DNA from: Porphyromonadaceae bacterium UBA2751
Lineage (GTDB): Bacteria > Bacteroidota > Bacteroidia > Bacteroidales > Muribaculaceae
Reading direction: 5' to 3'
NCBI GenBank assembly: GCA_002353285.1
Contig: DEJJ01000023.1
Span: 1 to 64,000, forward strand
DNA: 64,000 nt
In this document: one piece after another, positions 8,339 to 16,813 of the stretch
Layout: the number at the start of each line of letters is the position of its first letter
How positions within the stretch are numbered: the first letter of the stretch is position 1
The notes under the pieces: model-generated
Told to the model about the DNA's origin: nothing
The model's database searches: none
Seen by the model: only the letters and a program-made list of their open reading frames with translations
Made by a program: the position numbers and the translations under genes

Positions 8339-8430
8339 TGGTTAATTTGTTGTTTTAAGTTATTAGTTGAATAATATATTTATTTTTCTATAATTCTTGC
8401 TATAATTGGTAGTTTATCAAAAAAGACTTA

Positions 8431-8438
8431 CAAAATTA
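8431..8438 (-). promoter_or_regulatory. -7 promoter element of the hydrogenase operon
   Basis: TAATTTTG on the minus strand fits TAnnTTTG, about 93 bases before the GTG start. A good -33 element is not visible. Confidence 0.45.
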
Positions 8439-8544
8439 AGCACATTATTTTAAAAAAGTATAAAAGGGCATAGTGTTTTAACAACTTTTTAGTGTTAGGA
8501 ATCCAGTCGTCTTTTATCATGAAAATCAAACATTATGGGAAAAG

Positions 8545-8577
8545 TTTTGATAATTGTCAAACTTTGTTGTAAATTTG
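8545..8577 (+). promoter_or_regulatory. Promoter of the polysaccharide-export gene
   Basis: TTTTG at 8545-8549 and TAAATTTG at 8570-8577, 20 bases apart, match the Bacteroidetes -33/-7 pair. The expected transcript start near 8584 leaves a leader of about 47 bases. Confidence 0.75.
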
Positions 8578-8630
8578 CAAACGAATACAAAAAAAGGCAT
8601 AGACTTCAATTTTAAATTTAAAGATAGATT

Positions 8631-9443
8631 ATGAAATCAAAGATTCTACTATTAATTGTGTTAGCTGCATCATTACTCACCAGCTGTAATACCCAAAAAG
8701 ACATCCCTTACATGATTGGTGCTCAGCAACTACCCCAAGAAGTGTTGCAATCGGCCGCTAAAGCCAGCGACCCCGTGGTAATGCCTGGCGACATGCTTCA
8801 AATCAATGTCATCAGCCGCAACGCCGAGGCCGTTAAACCATTCAACAAGATTGACTATGTGGCAAAGCTTGGAGGCAACACTGGCATTAACAACAATAAC
8901 GGTGAAAACTCAATGTACTACTACCTGGTGGATGCCAATGGCAACATTGAGTACCCCTACCTGGGCACACTGCACATTGGTGGCATGAGCAAGAGCGCTG
9001 TAGAGAACCATATTGCATCGCTCATCTATCCACGATACCTTACCGAAAGACCTGGCGTTGAAGTTCGATTCCAGAACTTCAGGGTTTACATTCTAGGCGA
9101 GGTGAAGAGTCCTGGCGAGATTAAGGCCACCAACGGGCGCCTTAACCTGCTCGAGGCCATTGCCATGGCTGGCGACCTCACCATTCATGGCCGCCGTGAC
9201 AATGTGATGATTGTGCGCACCAACAGCGATGGCAGCCGCTCAATCCAGACTGTGAACATGAACGACAAGAACATGATAGTGTCGCCAAGCTTCAACTTGC
9301 AGCAAAACGACATCATCTATGTGGAGCCCAACAGCTCAAAGGCTCGCTCATCGTGGAACGTTCCTCCCGCACTGTCGCTTGGACTGTCGTCGGTGGGCAC
9401 GCTAATCTCGATAGCCACATTCATCATCACCCTGACCAAGTAA
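8631..9443 (+). CDS. Polysaccharide export outer-membrane lipoprotein (Wza/KpsD-like)
   Basis: A 270-residue lipoprotein with lipobox LLTSC (Cys19). The Poly_export domain (MPGDMLQINV, then YPYLGTLHIGG) spans roughly 50-145, and a SLBB domain (VYILGEVKSPGEI, then LLEAIAMAGDL) roughly 150-235. A hydrophobic C-terminal helix (LSLGLSSVGTLISIATFIITL) is left, as in outer-membrane export pores. Such proteins form the channel for capsule or exopolysaccharide. No chain-length kinase (Wzc) or glycosyltransferases are adjacent, so this copy is isolated from a capsule locus. It has its own promoter and terminator. Confidence 0.9.
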   Translation: MKSKILLLIVLAASLLTSCNTQKDIPYMIGAQQLPQEVLQSAAKASDPVVMPGDMLQINVISRNAEAVKPFNKIDYVAKLGGNTGINNNNGENSMYYYLVDANGNIEYPYLGTLHIGGMSKSAVENHIASLIYPRYLTERPGVEVRFQNFRVYILGEVKSPGEIKATNGRLNLLEAIAMAGDLTIHGRRDNVMIVRTNSDGSRSIQTVNMNDKNMIVSPSFNLQQNDIIYVEPNSSKARSSWNVPPALSLGLSSVGTLISIATFIITLTK

Positions 9444-9467
9444 CGACAACTCACAAAAACCAATAAC

Positions 9468-9505
9468 AATCAGTGCCGCCCCACACCGGGGACGGCACTG
9501 ATTTC
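9468..9505. terminator. Bidirectional terminator
   Basis: AATCAGTGCCG paired with CGGCACTGATT lies between two convergent genes (stops at 9443 and 9528). T runs on both outer sides allow use in both directions. Confidence 0.75.
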
Positions 9506-9527
9506 ATATTGCACTTTGAAAAATAAG

Positions 9528-10892
9528 CTATAAAATTTTCTCAAGGTCCTTGGTCGACTGCGCTATCTCCTGGGCTGTGACCTCGTGATTAGCGAGATCG
9601 TTGGCAAAATATCTGTCATAGGCAGTCATGTCGATGAGTCCGTGTCCCGACAAGTTGAAAAGAATGGTTTTGCTCTCGCCAGCGACTTTGCACTTCAAAG
9701 CCTCATTGATAGTTGCCGCGATGGCATGCGACGACTCAGGTGCCGGAATGATGCCCTCGCTGCGCGCGAAGATTGTGGCAGCCTTGAATGAGTCGAGCTG
9801 CTGAATGTCGACAGCCTCAATCAGGTTGTCATGCTTGAGCTGGCTGATTATGGCACCGCCGCCATGATAGCGCAAGCCGCCAGCATGAATGTTGGCAGGC
9901 TGGAAATTGTGGCCCAGGGTGAACATGGGGATTAAAGGAGTGTAGCCCGCCTCATCGCCGAAGTCGTACTGGAAAATGCCTCGAGTGAGCTTTGGGCACG
10001 ATGCAGGCTCGGCTGCCACAAAGCGTGTTGCGGCATGATCGCCATTGAGCTTATGGCGCAAGAATGGGAATGCCAACCCTGAGAAATTGCTGCCACCACC
10101 AAAGCAAGCCACCACCACATCGGGATACTCACCGGCCATTTCCATCTGCTTCTCGGCCTCAAGGCCAATGACCGTCTGGTGCAAAGCCACATGATTGAGT
10201 ACCGACCCCAGCACATACTTGCAGTTAGGTGTTGACATTGCAAGCTCAACAGCCTCGCTAATTGCAGTGCCCAGCGACCCTTGATAGTTGGGCTGATTGG
10301 TAATGATTTTGCGACCAGCCTTGGTCGACATGCTTGGCGACGAGATGACCTCGGCACCATAGGTCTGCATGATTGATCGCCGGTAAGGCTTTTGATTAAA
10401 AGAAATCTTTACCATGTAGACGGCCAATTCCAGGCCGAAGTGCTTGGCGGCAAGCGACAAAGCAGCGCCCCATTGCCCAGCGCCAGTCTCGGTGGTGATG
10501 TTAGTGACTCCCTCCTGCTTGCAATAATAAGCTTGGGCAATTGCCGAGTTGAGTTTGTGCGAGCCCACAGGGCTAACGCTCTCGTTTTTAAAATATATGT
10601 GAGCTGGTGTGTCGAGAAGTTTCTCCAGCCCGGTAGCACGCACCAGTGGCGTGGGCCGCCAAATGCGATACATCTCCCTCACCTCGCCTGGGATCTCAAT
10701 CCATCGGTCGGTGGTGTTTAACTCCTGCTGCGAAGCAGCTTTCGAGAAGATTGGATACAAGTCCTCGGCAGTGAGAGGTTGCTTGGTTGCCGGGTGAATT
10801 AGTGGTAATGGCTTGCTAGCCATGTCGGGGATAATGTTATACCATGCCTGTGGTATTTCCCGCTCTTGCAAAAGAAACTTTTTTGATTCCAT
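9528..10892 (-). CDS. Tryptophan synthase beta chain, TrpB2 type
   Basis: A 454-residue PLP enzyme of the TrpB2 group, which makes tryptophan from indole and serine. The PLP lysine is Lys113 in GSHKLNSA; the phosphate loop is CFGGGSNFSG near 262; the C-terminus has LFNLSGHGLIDM. The long N-terminal arm and total length fit TrpB2 rather than the shorter, TrpA-bound TrpB1. There is no trpA nor any other trp gene beside it, consistent with a stand-alone indole-salvage enzyme. The minus-strand -7 element TATCTTTG lies 39 bases before the start. The exact physiological role is inferred. Confidence 0.9.
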   Translation of the reverse strand: MESKKFLLQEREIPQAWYNIIPDMASKPLPLIHPATKQPLTAEDLYPIFSKAASQQELNTTDRWIEIPGEVREMYRIWRPTPLVRATGLEKLLDTPAHIYFKNESVSPVGSHKLNSAIAQAYYCKQEGVTNITTETGAGQWGAALSLAAKHFGLELAVYMVKISFNQKPYRRSIMQTYGAEVISSPSMSTKAGRKIITNQPNYQGSLGTAISEAVELAMSTPNCKYVLGSVLNHVALHQTVIGLEAEKQMEMAGEYPDVVVACFGGGSNFSGLAFPFLRHKLNGDHAATRFVAAEPASCPKLTRGIFQYDFGDEAGYTPLIPMFTLGHNFQPANIHAGGLRYHGGGAIISQLKHDNLIEAVDIQQLDSFKAATIFARSEGIIPAPESSHAIAATINEALKCKVAGESKTILFNLSGHGLIDMTAYDRYFANDLANHEVTAQEIAQSTKDLEKIL

Positions 10893-10930
10893 AAAATTGT
10901 ATTTTTATTCTCATATTCTGAATATCGATG

Positions 10931-10938
10931 CAAAGATA
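10931..10938 (-). promoter_or_regulatory. -7 promoter element of trpB2
   Basis: TATCTTTG on the minus strand fits TAnnTTTG; the -33 element is not obvious. Confidence 0.45.
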
Positions 10939-11110
10939 TACAATTTTCGTGAATATTTACGCATTTTTGAGCACTTTTTTATTTTCTTTATCGATTCACT
11001 TCAGCAACATTCATTTCACGATTTACGCAATAGGCTGATGCTTAGGCACTATGCCCCAGCAGGTGAAAACACCCACCTGCATGACATAAAACAAAAAGTT
11101 ATCAACAAGG

Positions 11111-11142
11111 TTTGCCAGTGTTGACTAAATGTTGTAACTTTG
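11111..11142 (+). promoter_or_regulatory. Promoter abutting the start codon of the HU/SPOR gene
   Basis: TTTG at 11111-11114 and TAACTTTG at 11135-11142 with 20 bases between. The expected transcript start falls at about 11147-11149, at or inside the ATG at 11147, so the mRNA may be leaderless. Confidence 0.7.
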
Positions 11143-11146
11143 CACT

Positions 11147-12133
11147 ATGATTTCGATAATTCAGCACATAGAATACCTGATGATATTCCACGACTGCGTG
11201 GTAGTGCCAGGATGGGGTGCACTCATCGCTAATCATTCAACATCCAGTGCGAGCGAGCTCTCAATCAAGAGGCCATCAAGGACTATCGCCTTCAACGCCT
11301 CGATTAATCACAACGATGGGTTGCTCGCCAGTTCGTTGATGCGGCGTCACTCCCTCAGCTATCAAGAGGCCTGTAACATCATCAGCACAAATGTCACCAC
11401 ATTCCAGCGGCATCTGAGCAATGGCGATGAACTCGCCTTTGGCCATCTGGGATATTTCAAGTTCAACGCGAGCAAGAAGATCGAGTTCACGCCCATGGCC
11501 CAAGACCACTCATGCGACGAGTTCTTCGGCCTGACCGACATTAGTGTCAACGCCATCACGGGGCAGGAGCCTGAAACGGCTCACATTGCTCCCAACATTG
11601 TCATAGGCTGGCACGACCGCATGAAGGTGGCAGCGTCGGTTGCCGCCATTGTGGGAGTTGGGTTATTGCTCTCCACGCCTGTGATTATCGACAAGTCGAC
11701 CCAATCGGCAAGTTTAAATGTCATGGAGATTAAGGCTGGCAATCAAGATGCCAACAATCAACTTGTGACAGTGAAACCTGCCAGCATGACCACTCAGGCC
11801 GACAACAAAATCACATTGATCGAGGATCAGCAAAGCAAGGCCGCAAGTGACAAGGCACAACAAGAAGACGAGACTGCTCAGGACAGCAACTCCCCCTACA
11901 ATGAATCGATGCCCAGCAAGGGCAACTATTACCTGGTGATCAACTCATGCAGCACAGCCCAGAAGGCAGCCGCAATGTCGCAACAGTATGCACACCACGG
12001 CATGAAAACCAAGGTGGTGTCGAGGGGTGGTTATCATCACCTTGCCGTTGCTCAAAGCAATAGCAGGCAAGAATTGCTCAAAGTCAAGAAGACACTGCCT
12101 GAGAAATACAAGAAGGCATGGGTGTGCAACTGA
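11147..12133 (+). CDS. HU-domain and SPOR-domain membrane protein
   Basis: A 328-residue protein. The N-terminal part (HIEYLMIFHDCVVVPGWGALIA) matches the first of two CCDC81-type prokaryotic HU domains, and the second (SYQEACNIIS, LAFGHLGYF) follows to about residue 120. One transmembrane helix (VAASVAAIVGVGLLL) lies near 163-180. A linker rich in Gln, Asp and Lys leads to a C-terminal SPOR domain (NYYLVINSCSTAQKA, then LPEKYKKAWVC), which binds denuded peptidoglycan glycans at division sites. A role in cell division or envelope organisation is inferred from SPOR. The conserved N-terminus begins right at the first ATG, which supports this start in spite of the adjoining promoter. Confidence 0.85.
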   Translation: MISIIQHIEYLMIFHDCVVVPGWGALIANHSTSSASELSIKRPSRTIAFNASINHNDGLLASSLMRRHSLSYQEACNIISTNVTTFQRHLSNGDELAFGHLGYFKFNASKKIEFTPMAQDHSCDEFFGLTDISVNAITGQEPETAHIAPNIVIGWHDRMKVAASVAAIVGVGLLLSTPVIIDKSTQSASLNVMEIKAGNQDANNQLVTVKPASMTTQADNKITLIEDQQSKAASDKAQQEDETAQDSNSPYNESMPSKGNYYLVINSCSTAQKAAAMSQQYAHHGMKTKVVSRGGYHHLAVAQSNSRQELLKVKKTLPEKYKKAWVCN

Positions 12134-12156
12134 CACCCACATGCTTTTCACTCAGC

Positions 12157-12196
12157 AAAAATGGCACATGATGATTTCCAGTCATGTGCCATTTTT
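12157..12196. terminator. Bidirectional terminator
   Basis: AAAAATGGCACATGA pairs perfectly with TCATGTGCCATTTTT, loop 10 bases, between convergent genes. Confidence 0.85.
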
Positions 12197-12215
12197 CATT
12201 CAACCCAAGCGGGAG

Positions 12216-12419
12216 TTAATAGTGACCACCAGGGGGATGGTGGTGGTGATGCCCACCGCCTGGATGATGCGGACGAGGAGGTGGAGGACCTGGGCGCCCA
12301 CGATAGGGATAATCATAGTAATAACCATCGTCATACCAGTAAGGGCTGCACGACGACACAGCAACCGATGCCACTATCGATAGCAGCACCGCCAGCAGTA
12401 AAGTTTTTCTCTTTTTCAT
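12216..12419 (-). CDS. Small His/Pro/Gly-rich lipoprotein
   Basis: A 67-residue protein with a signal peptide and lipobox VSSC (Cys24). The mature part is Tyr/Asp-rich, then Pro-rich, then ends in a run of His with Gly and Pro. A His-rich tail could bind metal ions such as Zn, Ni or Cu, but this is only suggested by composition. Similar short lipoproteins are common and poorly characterised in Bacteroidetes. Stand-alone gene; the spacing to its neighbours does not suggest an operon. Confidence 0.7.
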   Translation of the reverse strand: MKKRKTLLLAVLLSIVASVAVSSCSPYWYDDGYYYDYPYRGRPGPPPPRPHHPGGGHHHHHPPGGHY

Positions 12420-12554
12420 TCTTTTCAGTTAAAAACAAAAAGGGTTAATAAAATTCGGTTGGTGTTGCCTATTTGACAACCAACCGAGATTATGGTTTAA
12501 CCCTAAATGGCAATTCTCGACCAATACTGATTATTTGACTACCAAATCGACCAA

Positions 12555-13028
12555 TTAATCACTAATCCTTGCACGAATGGCGAGCACAAACTCGCGCAAC
12601 TGCGCCTCATTCTCGAATGTGCTCAAGGGAATGGCCAGGAAGGTGTAACGGTTCTTCTTGAGCCTCACTACCAGGCAATCACTTGCTGCCGTGGTTGATG
12701 CAATCTCATGCCATGCAATCACATGGCGCTTCATCTTGTCGCTGGTGAAGTCGAGTTGCAGGCCAGTAGCGGTAATTGTCACTATTTTTTCCAGTATCGA
12801 CCATCGCGACTCCTGAGTGAGAGCATAGTAATAGACAAGCGGCATTGCCAGCATCACCATGGCCATCGCCACGATCAGGGCGACATAGGCAAAACGAGTG
12901 TCAACAGCAATCAGTGCCAGGCACACTACCACAGGCAGCAGCAAAATCCACCACCAGTGAGCCAGGAACAAGCGATAGAGTATCGCCATGTAGGTGCCCG
13001 AACTTATTGAACACTCTTTTATTACCAC
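12555..13028 (-). CDS. YcxB-like membrane protein
   Basis: A 157-residue protein with two transmembrane helices (WWWILLLPVVVCLALIAV and YVALIVAMAMVMLAMPLVYYY), followed by a cytosolic domain of about 80 residues (ITATGLQLDF, WHEIASTTAASD, FLAIPLSTF) of the YcxB/PH-like type. The GTG start at 13028 overlaps the stop of the upstream gene by seven bases (GTGGTAA), so the two are probably co-translated. A later ATG (12992) is an alternative that would shorten the N-terminus by 12 residues. Function unknown. Confidence 0.75.
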   Translation of the reverse strand: MVIKECSISSGTYMAILYRLFLAHWWWILLLPVVVCLALIAVDTRFAYVALIVAMAMVMLAMPLVYYYALTQESRWSILEKIVTITATGLQLDFTSDKMKRHVIAWHEIASTTAASDCLVVRLKKNRYTFLAIPLSTFENEAQLREFVLAIRARISD

Positions 13029-14170
13029 ACCCTGTTTTTAAGCAACAATCCCATTTTAATGTTATCGCGCTGCTTTGTCTCGCGGTCATACATTTCCATG
13101 TTCTTCTTCACCAGCTGCTGGCAATAGCCAGTGCCTTCCTTATTATACAGCTTGCTCAAGTTCAGGTAATGCTGCCCATTACCACGCTCAATGCTGAATA
13201 CTTCGGCCTTACGAGCCTTGACAATGTCGCATTGTGGGCTGTGATTGTCCTCGCCAGTGCCTTTAAGCACCTCAGGCACACCTCCAGCCACGCCAAGTCG
13301 GGCGGCAAATGTCTCGGCACATGGTGGATAGCCAAGGGCAATCCACATCGTGGTCAATGCTGGTGTTTCTCCTTGGTCTTCGGGATTAATACCCTCTATC
13401 ACTATCGATGCCGTTGAGCTGCGCCGGGGTATGAAGTCCTGGTCAACAAGCCACTCTTCGCCACTATGTGTGTAGTCCTTGCCCATAAGGCTGTGATAGA
13501 ATGAGCGCGAGAATTGCTCGGTGAACATCCAGGGCTCAAAGTCGCCCGCGGCAATGTGAGGGGCAAGCAAGTGGGTTGCGTTGCCATAACGCACATAGCC
13601 CATGCCCTCGTCCACACGCCCACTGTGAGAGTAATTAGTGCGTATTAGCACGCCATCGGGGGCATCGGCCAGGTCATATTTCTTGTAAGTGTAGTTCCCT
13701 GTCTCGAAATAGGCACCATTGCCTTTAGCATCTATCACGCCGAAGTTGGCCTCTACTCCCAGTGGTTTAGGCAGGGTCTTAAGTAAGCACTCAAAATCGT
13801 TGACCGTCACGCAGTGCTCAAGTGCCAGTTTCATTACCACGCCTTCACGGTCCATCTCGCTCAGGGGCACATCATCTTTGTTGAGATTATAGGATGCGGT
13901 GTTCATTATCGCAAAGCCCTTCTCGTTGAAGCCTGTCCAGGCTGCAGTGTCGGCAACATCGCGGGCGTCAAATATAGCCACAAACTCATAGCAGTCGTCG
14001 TGAGCTTTAATTAGTTCAACACGATTGTCGGGGCAACCGGTGTCGCGGTGTTTCCACAGCATTGGGCGGCCCGAAACTGTTTTTTTGCCTGAGATTATTG
14101 CCGATGTGCACGCCATCGCACCAAGGCAACTGGCAAACATCAACACTATGATTAGTACCTGCTTTTTCAT
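13022..14170 (-). CDS. Secreted C45-like Ntn hydrolase
   Basis: A 382-residue N-terminal-nucleophile hydrolase of the C45 / acyl-transferase type. A signal peptide ends in GAMA and Cys21 follows at once (ACTSAIISGK), so cleavage itself would expose the nucleophile cysteine. Further family-like segments are MLWKHRDTG, FNEKGFAIMNTASYN and NFGVIDAKGNGAYFETGNYTY. These enzymes cleave amide bonds of acylated or peptide substrates; the substrate here is unknown. Localisation is periplasmic or extracellular. Expressed from a promoter placed back to back with that of rho. Confidence 0.8.
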   Translation of the reverse strand: MKKQVLIIVLMFASCLGAMACTSAIISGKKTVSGRPMLWKHRDTGCPDNRVELIKAHDDCYEFVAIFDARDVADTAAWTGFNEKGFAIMNTASYNLNKDDVPLSEMDREGVVMKLALEHCVTVNDFECLLKTLPKPLGVEANFGVIDAKGNGAYFETGNYTYKKYDLADAPDGVLIRTNYSHSGRVDEGMGYVRYGNATHLLAPHIAAGDFEPWMFTEQFSRSFYHSLMGKDYTHSGEEWLVDQDFIPRRSSTASIVIEGINPEDQGETPALTTMWIALGYPPCAETFAARLGVAGGVPEVLKGTGEDNHSPQCDIVKARKAEVFSIERGNGQHYLNLSKLYNKEGTGYCQQLVKKNMEMYDRETKQRDNIKMGLLLKNRVW

Positions 14171-14192
14171 GATTTCGTTGATTTTATTGCCC

Positions 14193-14224
14193 CAAAGGTA
14201 CTACAAAAACACTTTGCAAACAAA
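14193..14224 (-). promoter_or_regulatory. Promoter of the Ntn hydrolase gene
   Basis: On the minus strand: TTTG (14221-14224) and TACCTTTG (14193-14200), 20 bases apart. The leader is about 15-20 bases. Confidence 0.7.
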
Positions 14225-14228
14225 AAAA

Positions 14229-14259
14229 TTTGGTAATTAAAATAAAATTGCTACCTTTG
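14229..14259 (+). promoter_or_regulatory. Promoter of rho
   Basis: TTTG at 14229-14232 and TACCTTTG at 14252-14259 with 19 bases between. Transcription should start near 14266. Confidence 0.7.
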
Positions 14260-14265
14260 CACACG

Positions 14266-14502
14266 AATTATGCACGCAATCACGCCATTGATGGCACATG
14301 TTACCTACACAAAAAAGCACTTGTGTGCATTTCCCACATTATTTATTTTTTAAATCTATCATTTTTATTCTCGATAATCTTATTCACCGAGTGATTCAGC
14401 ATTGTTAGGGCATGCTATTTCTCTGAGCATGCTATTATTAGAGTAGAGGTTGATGCAAGCAAATTAATCACTTGTGATTTTCATGATTATTTTTTTCAAA
14501 CT
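14266..14502 (+). promoter_or_regulatory. Long 5' leader of rho
   Basis: About 237 untranslated bases with no ORF. Visible inverted repeats: GCATGCT paired with AGCATGC near 14413-14440, and AATCAC-TT-GTGATT just before the ATG. rho is autoregulated through its leader in several bacteria; the same is plausible here but not shown. Confidence 0.5.
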
Positions 14503-16719
14503 ATGTATATTTTAGACGAACTCAGTTCAATGAGCGAGGCCCAATTAAAAGATTTGGCCAAATCAATGGGATTAAAGAAAGTTGATAATCTCGAGAAAAC
14601 CGACTTGGTGTATCAAATTATTGACCAGCAAGCTATTGACGCTTCAATCAACACCCCCGAGGAGCCTAAGCGCCGCCGCGGCAAAGCCAAGAAGGATAGC
14701 AGCGAGCAATCAACCGAGCCCAAAGCTAAAGAGAGCAAGAAGAAATCCACCAAGAAAAGCGATGAGAAGCCGGCCAAGAAAAACGATGACAAGCCAGCAC
14801 AGGATTCTCAACCACAAGAAACACTACCACAAGAGGAGGTCGCCGAAGCTCCTAAACGCAAGCGCGGACGTCCTCGCAAGAGCGATAATAAAGCATCTCA
14901 ACAAGAGCAGTTGCCAGGACTTGAAGAGCCTGAAACCATCGATCAGAAACCTCAAGAGGAAGCTCCTGCCGCCAAGCCCAAGCGTGCTCGCCGCGAGCGC
15001 ATCGAGCGTAATGTGGTGCAAGAGTCAATCGACTACAACGACGCCACTCCATCACAGGCTCCTGCTGCACAGGATGAGCCTCAGGCACCAGTCGAGCCAC
15101 CCATCGAGCCTCTTGACCTGGCTCCTGTCGAGGCTCACGACATCCCTGCCGAGCCCATGCTCGATAGCAACAATGAAATTTATCCCAACGAGGGTTTCAT
15201 CGGCAACGAGGGCGAGCTGACCGATCAAGAGGAACCTTCCCGCTTCAACCCCAAGCAGGATGATTTCATGAGCCTGTTCAACACCAATCCTAACGCATCA
15301 ATTGGCAAGAAGTCAAAGCGCGGCGAGAACCAGAATAACAATGCCGGCCAATTCTACAGCGGCGGCCCAATGACTTTCAAGCCTCGCACTCCCGAAGAGC
15401 GTGAGCAGGCCGCACGACGTGCCGAGGAGCAACGACGCATCGCTGCCGAGGAAGCAGCCAAGGCTCCTATCATCATCCAGGAGCCCAAGGCCGAGAAGGA
15501 ACCGCAACAACCCAAGCAGTCTAAGAAAAAGAAGGGTAAGAACCAGCAGGCTCAGCAGCAACCCGAGTCGGCTCTACCCTACTCCGATGCAAGCTACAAC
15601 TTTGACGGCATCCTCAACGGCACTGGCGTGCTTGAGGTTATGCCCGACGGATATGGATTCCTGCGCTCGAGCGACTACAACTATCTCACTTCGCCCGACG
15701 ACATCTACGTGCCACAGTCGCACATCAAGAACTTCGGTCTTAAAACTGGTGATGTGGTGGAATGTACAATCCGCCCACCCAAGGAAGGCGAGAAATACTT
15801 CCCACTGGTTAACGTGCGCCTCATCAACGGTCGCACTCCTGAGTTTGTGCGCGACCGCATCCCATTTGAGCATCTTGTGCCACTGTTCCCCAACGAGAAG
15901 TTCGATCTGGTGAACCACACTCGCCCCAACATCTCAACACGCATCGTCGACATGTTCTCGCCCATTGGCAAGGGACAGCGCGGACTCATCGTGGCACCAC
16001 CTAAGACGGGTAAAACAGTGCTGCTCAAGGATATTGCTAACTCAATCTCCGAAAATCATCCCGACACCTACATGATAATCCTGCTCATCGACGAGCGTCC
16101 TGAGGAGGTTACCGACATGGCACGCAGCGTTAATGCTGAGGTCATTGCATCTACATTTGACGAGCCTGCCGACCGTCATGTAAAGATTGCCGACCTCGTG
16201 CTACAGAAGGCTAAACGCATGGTAGAGTGCGGACACGACGTGGTGATATTGCTCGACTCCATCACACGACTGGCGCGTGCCTACAATACCATTGCACCTG
16301 CTAGTGGTAAAATCTTGAGTGGTGGTGTCGACGCCAATGCACTGCAGCGTCCCAAGCGATTCTTCGGTGCCGCACGTAACATCGAGAACGGTGGCAGCCT
16401 AACCATCATCGCCACAGCGCTCATCGAGACTGGCAGCAAGATGGATGAGGTAATCTTCGAGGAGTTCAAGGGTACTGGTAACATGGAGCTGCAGCTCGAC
16501 CGCAAGCTCAGCAACAAGCGTGTGTTCCCAGCTGTCGACATCATGGCTTCGAGCACCCGACGCGACGACCTGCTACTCACGCAAGACACCCTCAACCGCA
16601 TGTGGATTCTGCGCCGATTCCTCAGCGACCGCAACTCTATCGAAGCAATGGAGTTTATCAAAGACCGCATGGAGCGCACACGCGACAACGACGAACTGCT
16701 GCGCACTATGAACGACTAA
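14503..16719 (+). CDS. Transcription termination factor Rho with a long N-terminal insertion
   Basis: A 738-residue hexameric RNA helicase that ends untranslated transcripts. The Rho_N helical domain (LSSMSEAQLKDLAKSMGL) is followed by about 310 residues of low-complexity Lys/Glu/Pro/Gln sequence with AT-hook-like patches (RKRGRPRK), then the cold-shock RNA-binding domain (GTGVLEVMPDGYGFLRS), Walker A (APPKTGKTVLLK), ILLIDERPEEV, the Q-loop region (LLDSITRLARAYN) and the C-terminal ATPase part. Long insertions of this kind are known in Bacteroides Rho, where the disordered region has been tied to condensate formation. E. coli Rho has about 419 residues. Own promoter, long leader and terminator indicate a single-gene transcript. 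Confidence 0.97.
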   Translation: MYILDELSSMSEAQLKDLAKSMGLKKVDNLEKTDLVYQIIDQQAIDASINTPEEPKRRRGKAKKDSSEQSTEPKAKESKKKSTKKSDEKPAKKNDDKPAQDSQPQETLPQEEVAEAPKRKRGRPRKSDNKASQQEQLPGLEEPETIDQKPQEEAPAAKPKRARRERIERNVVQESIDYNDATPSQAPAAQDEPQAPVEPPIEPLDLAPVEAHDIPAEPMLDSNNEIYPNEGFIGNEGELTDQEEPSRFNPKQDDFMSLFNTNPNASIGKKSKRGENQNNNAGQFYSGGPMTFKPRTPEEREQAARRAEEQRRIAAEEAAKAPIIIQEPKAEKEPQQPKQSKKKKGKNQQAQQQPESALPYSDASYNFDGILNGTGVLEVMPDGYGFLRSSDYNYLTSPDDIYVPQSHIKNFGLKTGDVVECTIRPPKEGEKYFPLVNVRLINGRTPEFVRDRIPFEHLVPLFPNEKFDLVNHTRPNISTRIVDMFSPIGKGQRGLIVAPPKTGKTVLLKDIANSISENHPDTYMIILLIDERPEEVTDMARSVNAEVIASTFDEPADRHVKIADLVLQKAKRMVECGHDVVILLDSITRLARAYNTIAPASGKILSGGVDANALQRPKRFFGAARNIENGGSLTIIATALIETGSKMDEVIFEEFKGTGNMELQLDRKLSNKRVFPAVDIMASSTRRDDLLLTQDTLNRMWILRRFLSDRNSIEAMEFIKDRMERTRDNDELLRTMND

Positions 16720-16743
16720 TCACAAATCCTTTTTATACTGAAA

Positions 16744-16786
16744 CAAGCAGCATCCCTTCATTTCGATGGGATGCTGTTTGTTCTAT
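16744..16786 (+). terminator. Terminator of rho
   Basis: CAAGCAGCATCCC paired with GGGATGCTGTTTG, loop 11 bases, followed by a T-rich stretch. Confidence 0.8.
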
Positions 16787-16813
16787 ATTTATAGGCAGAA
16801 TTGTAATTACGCT

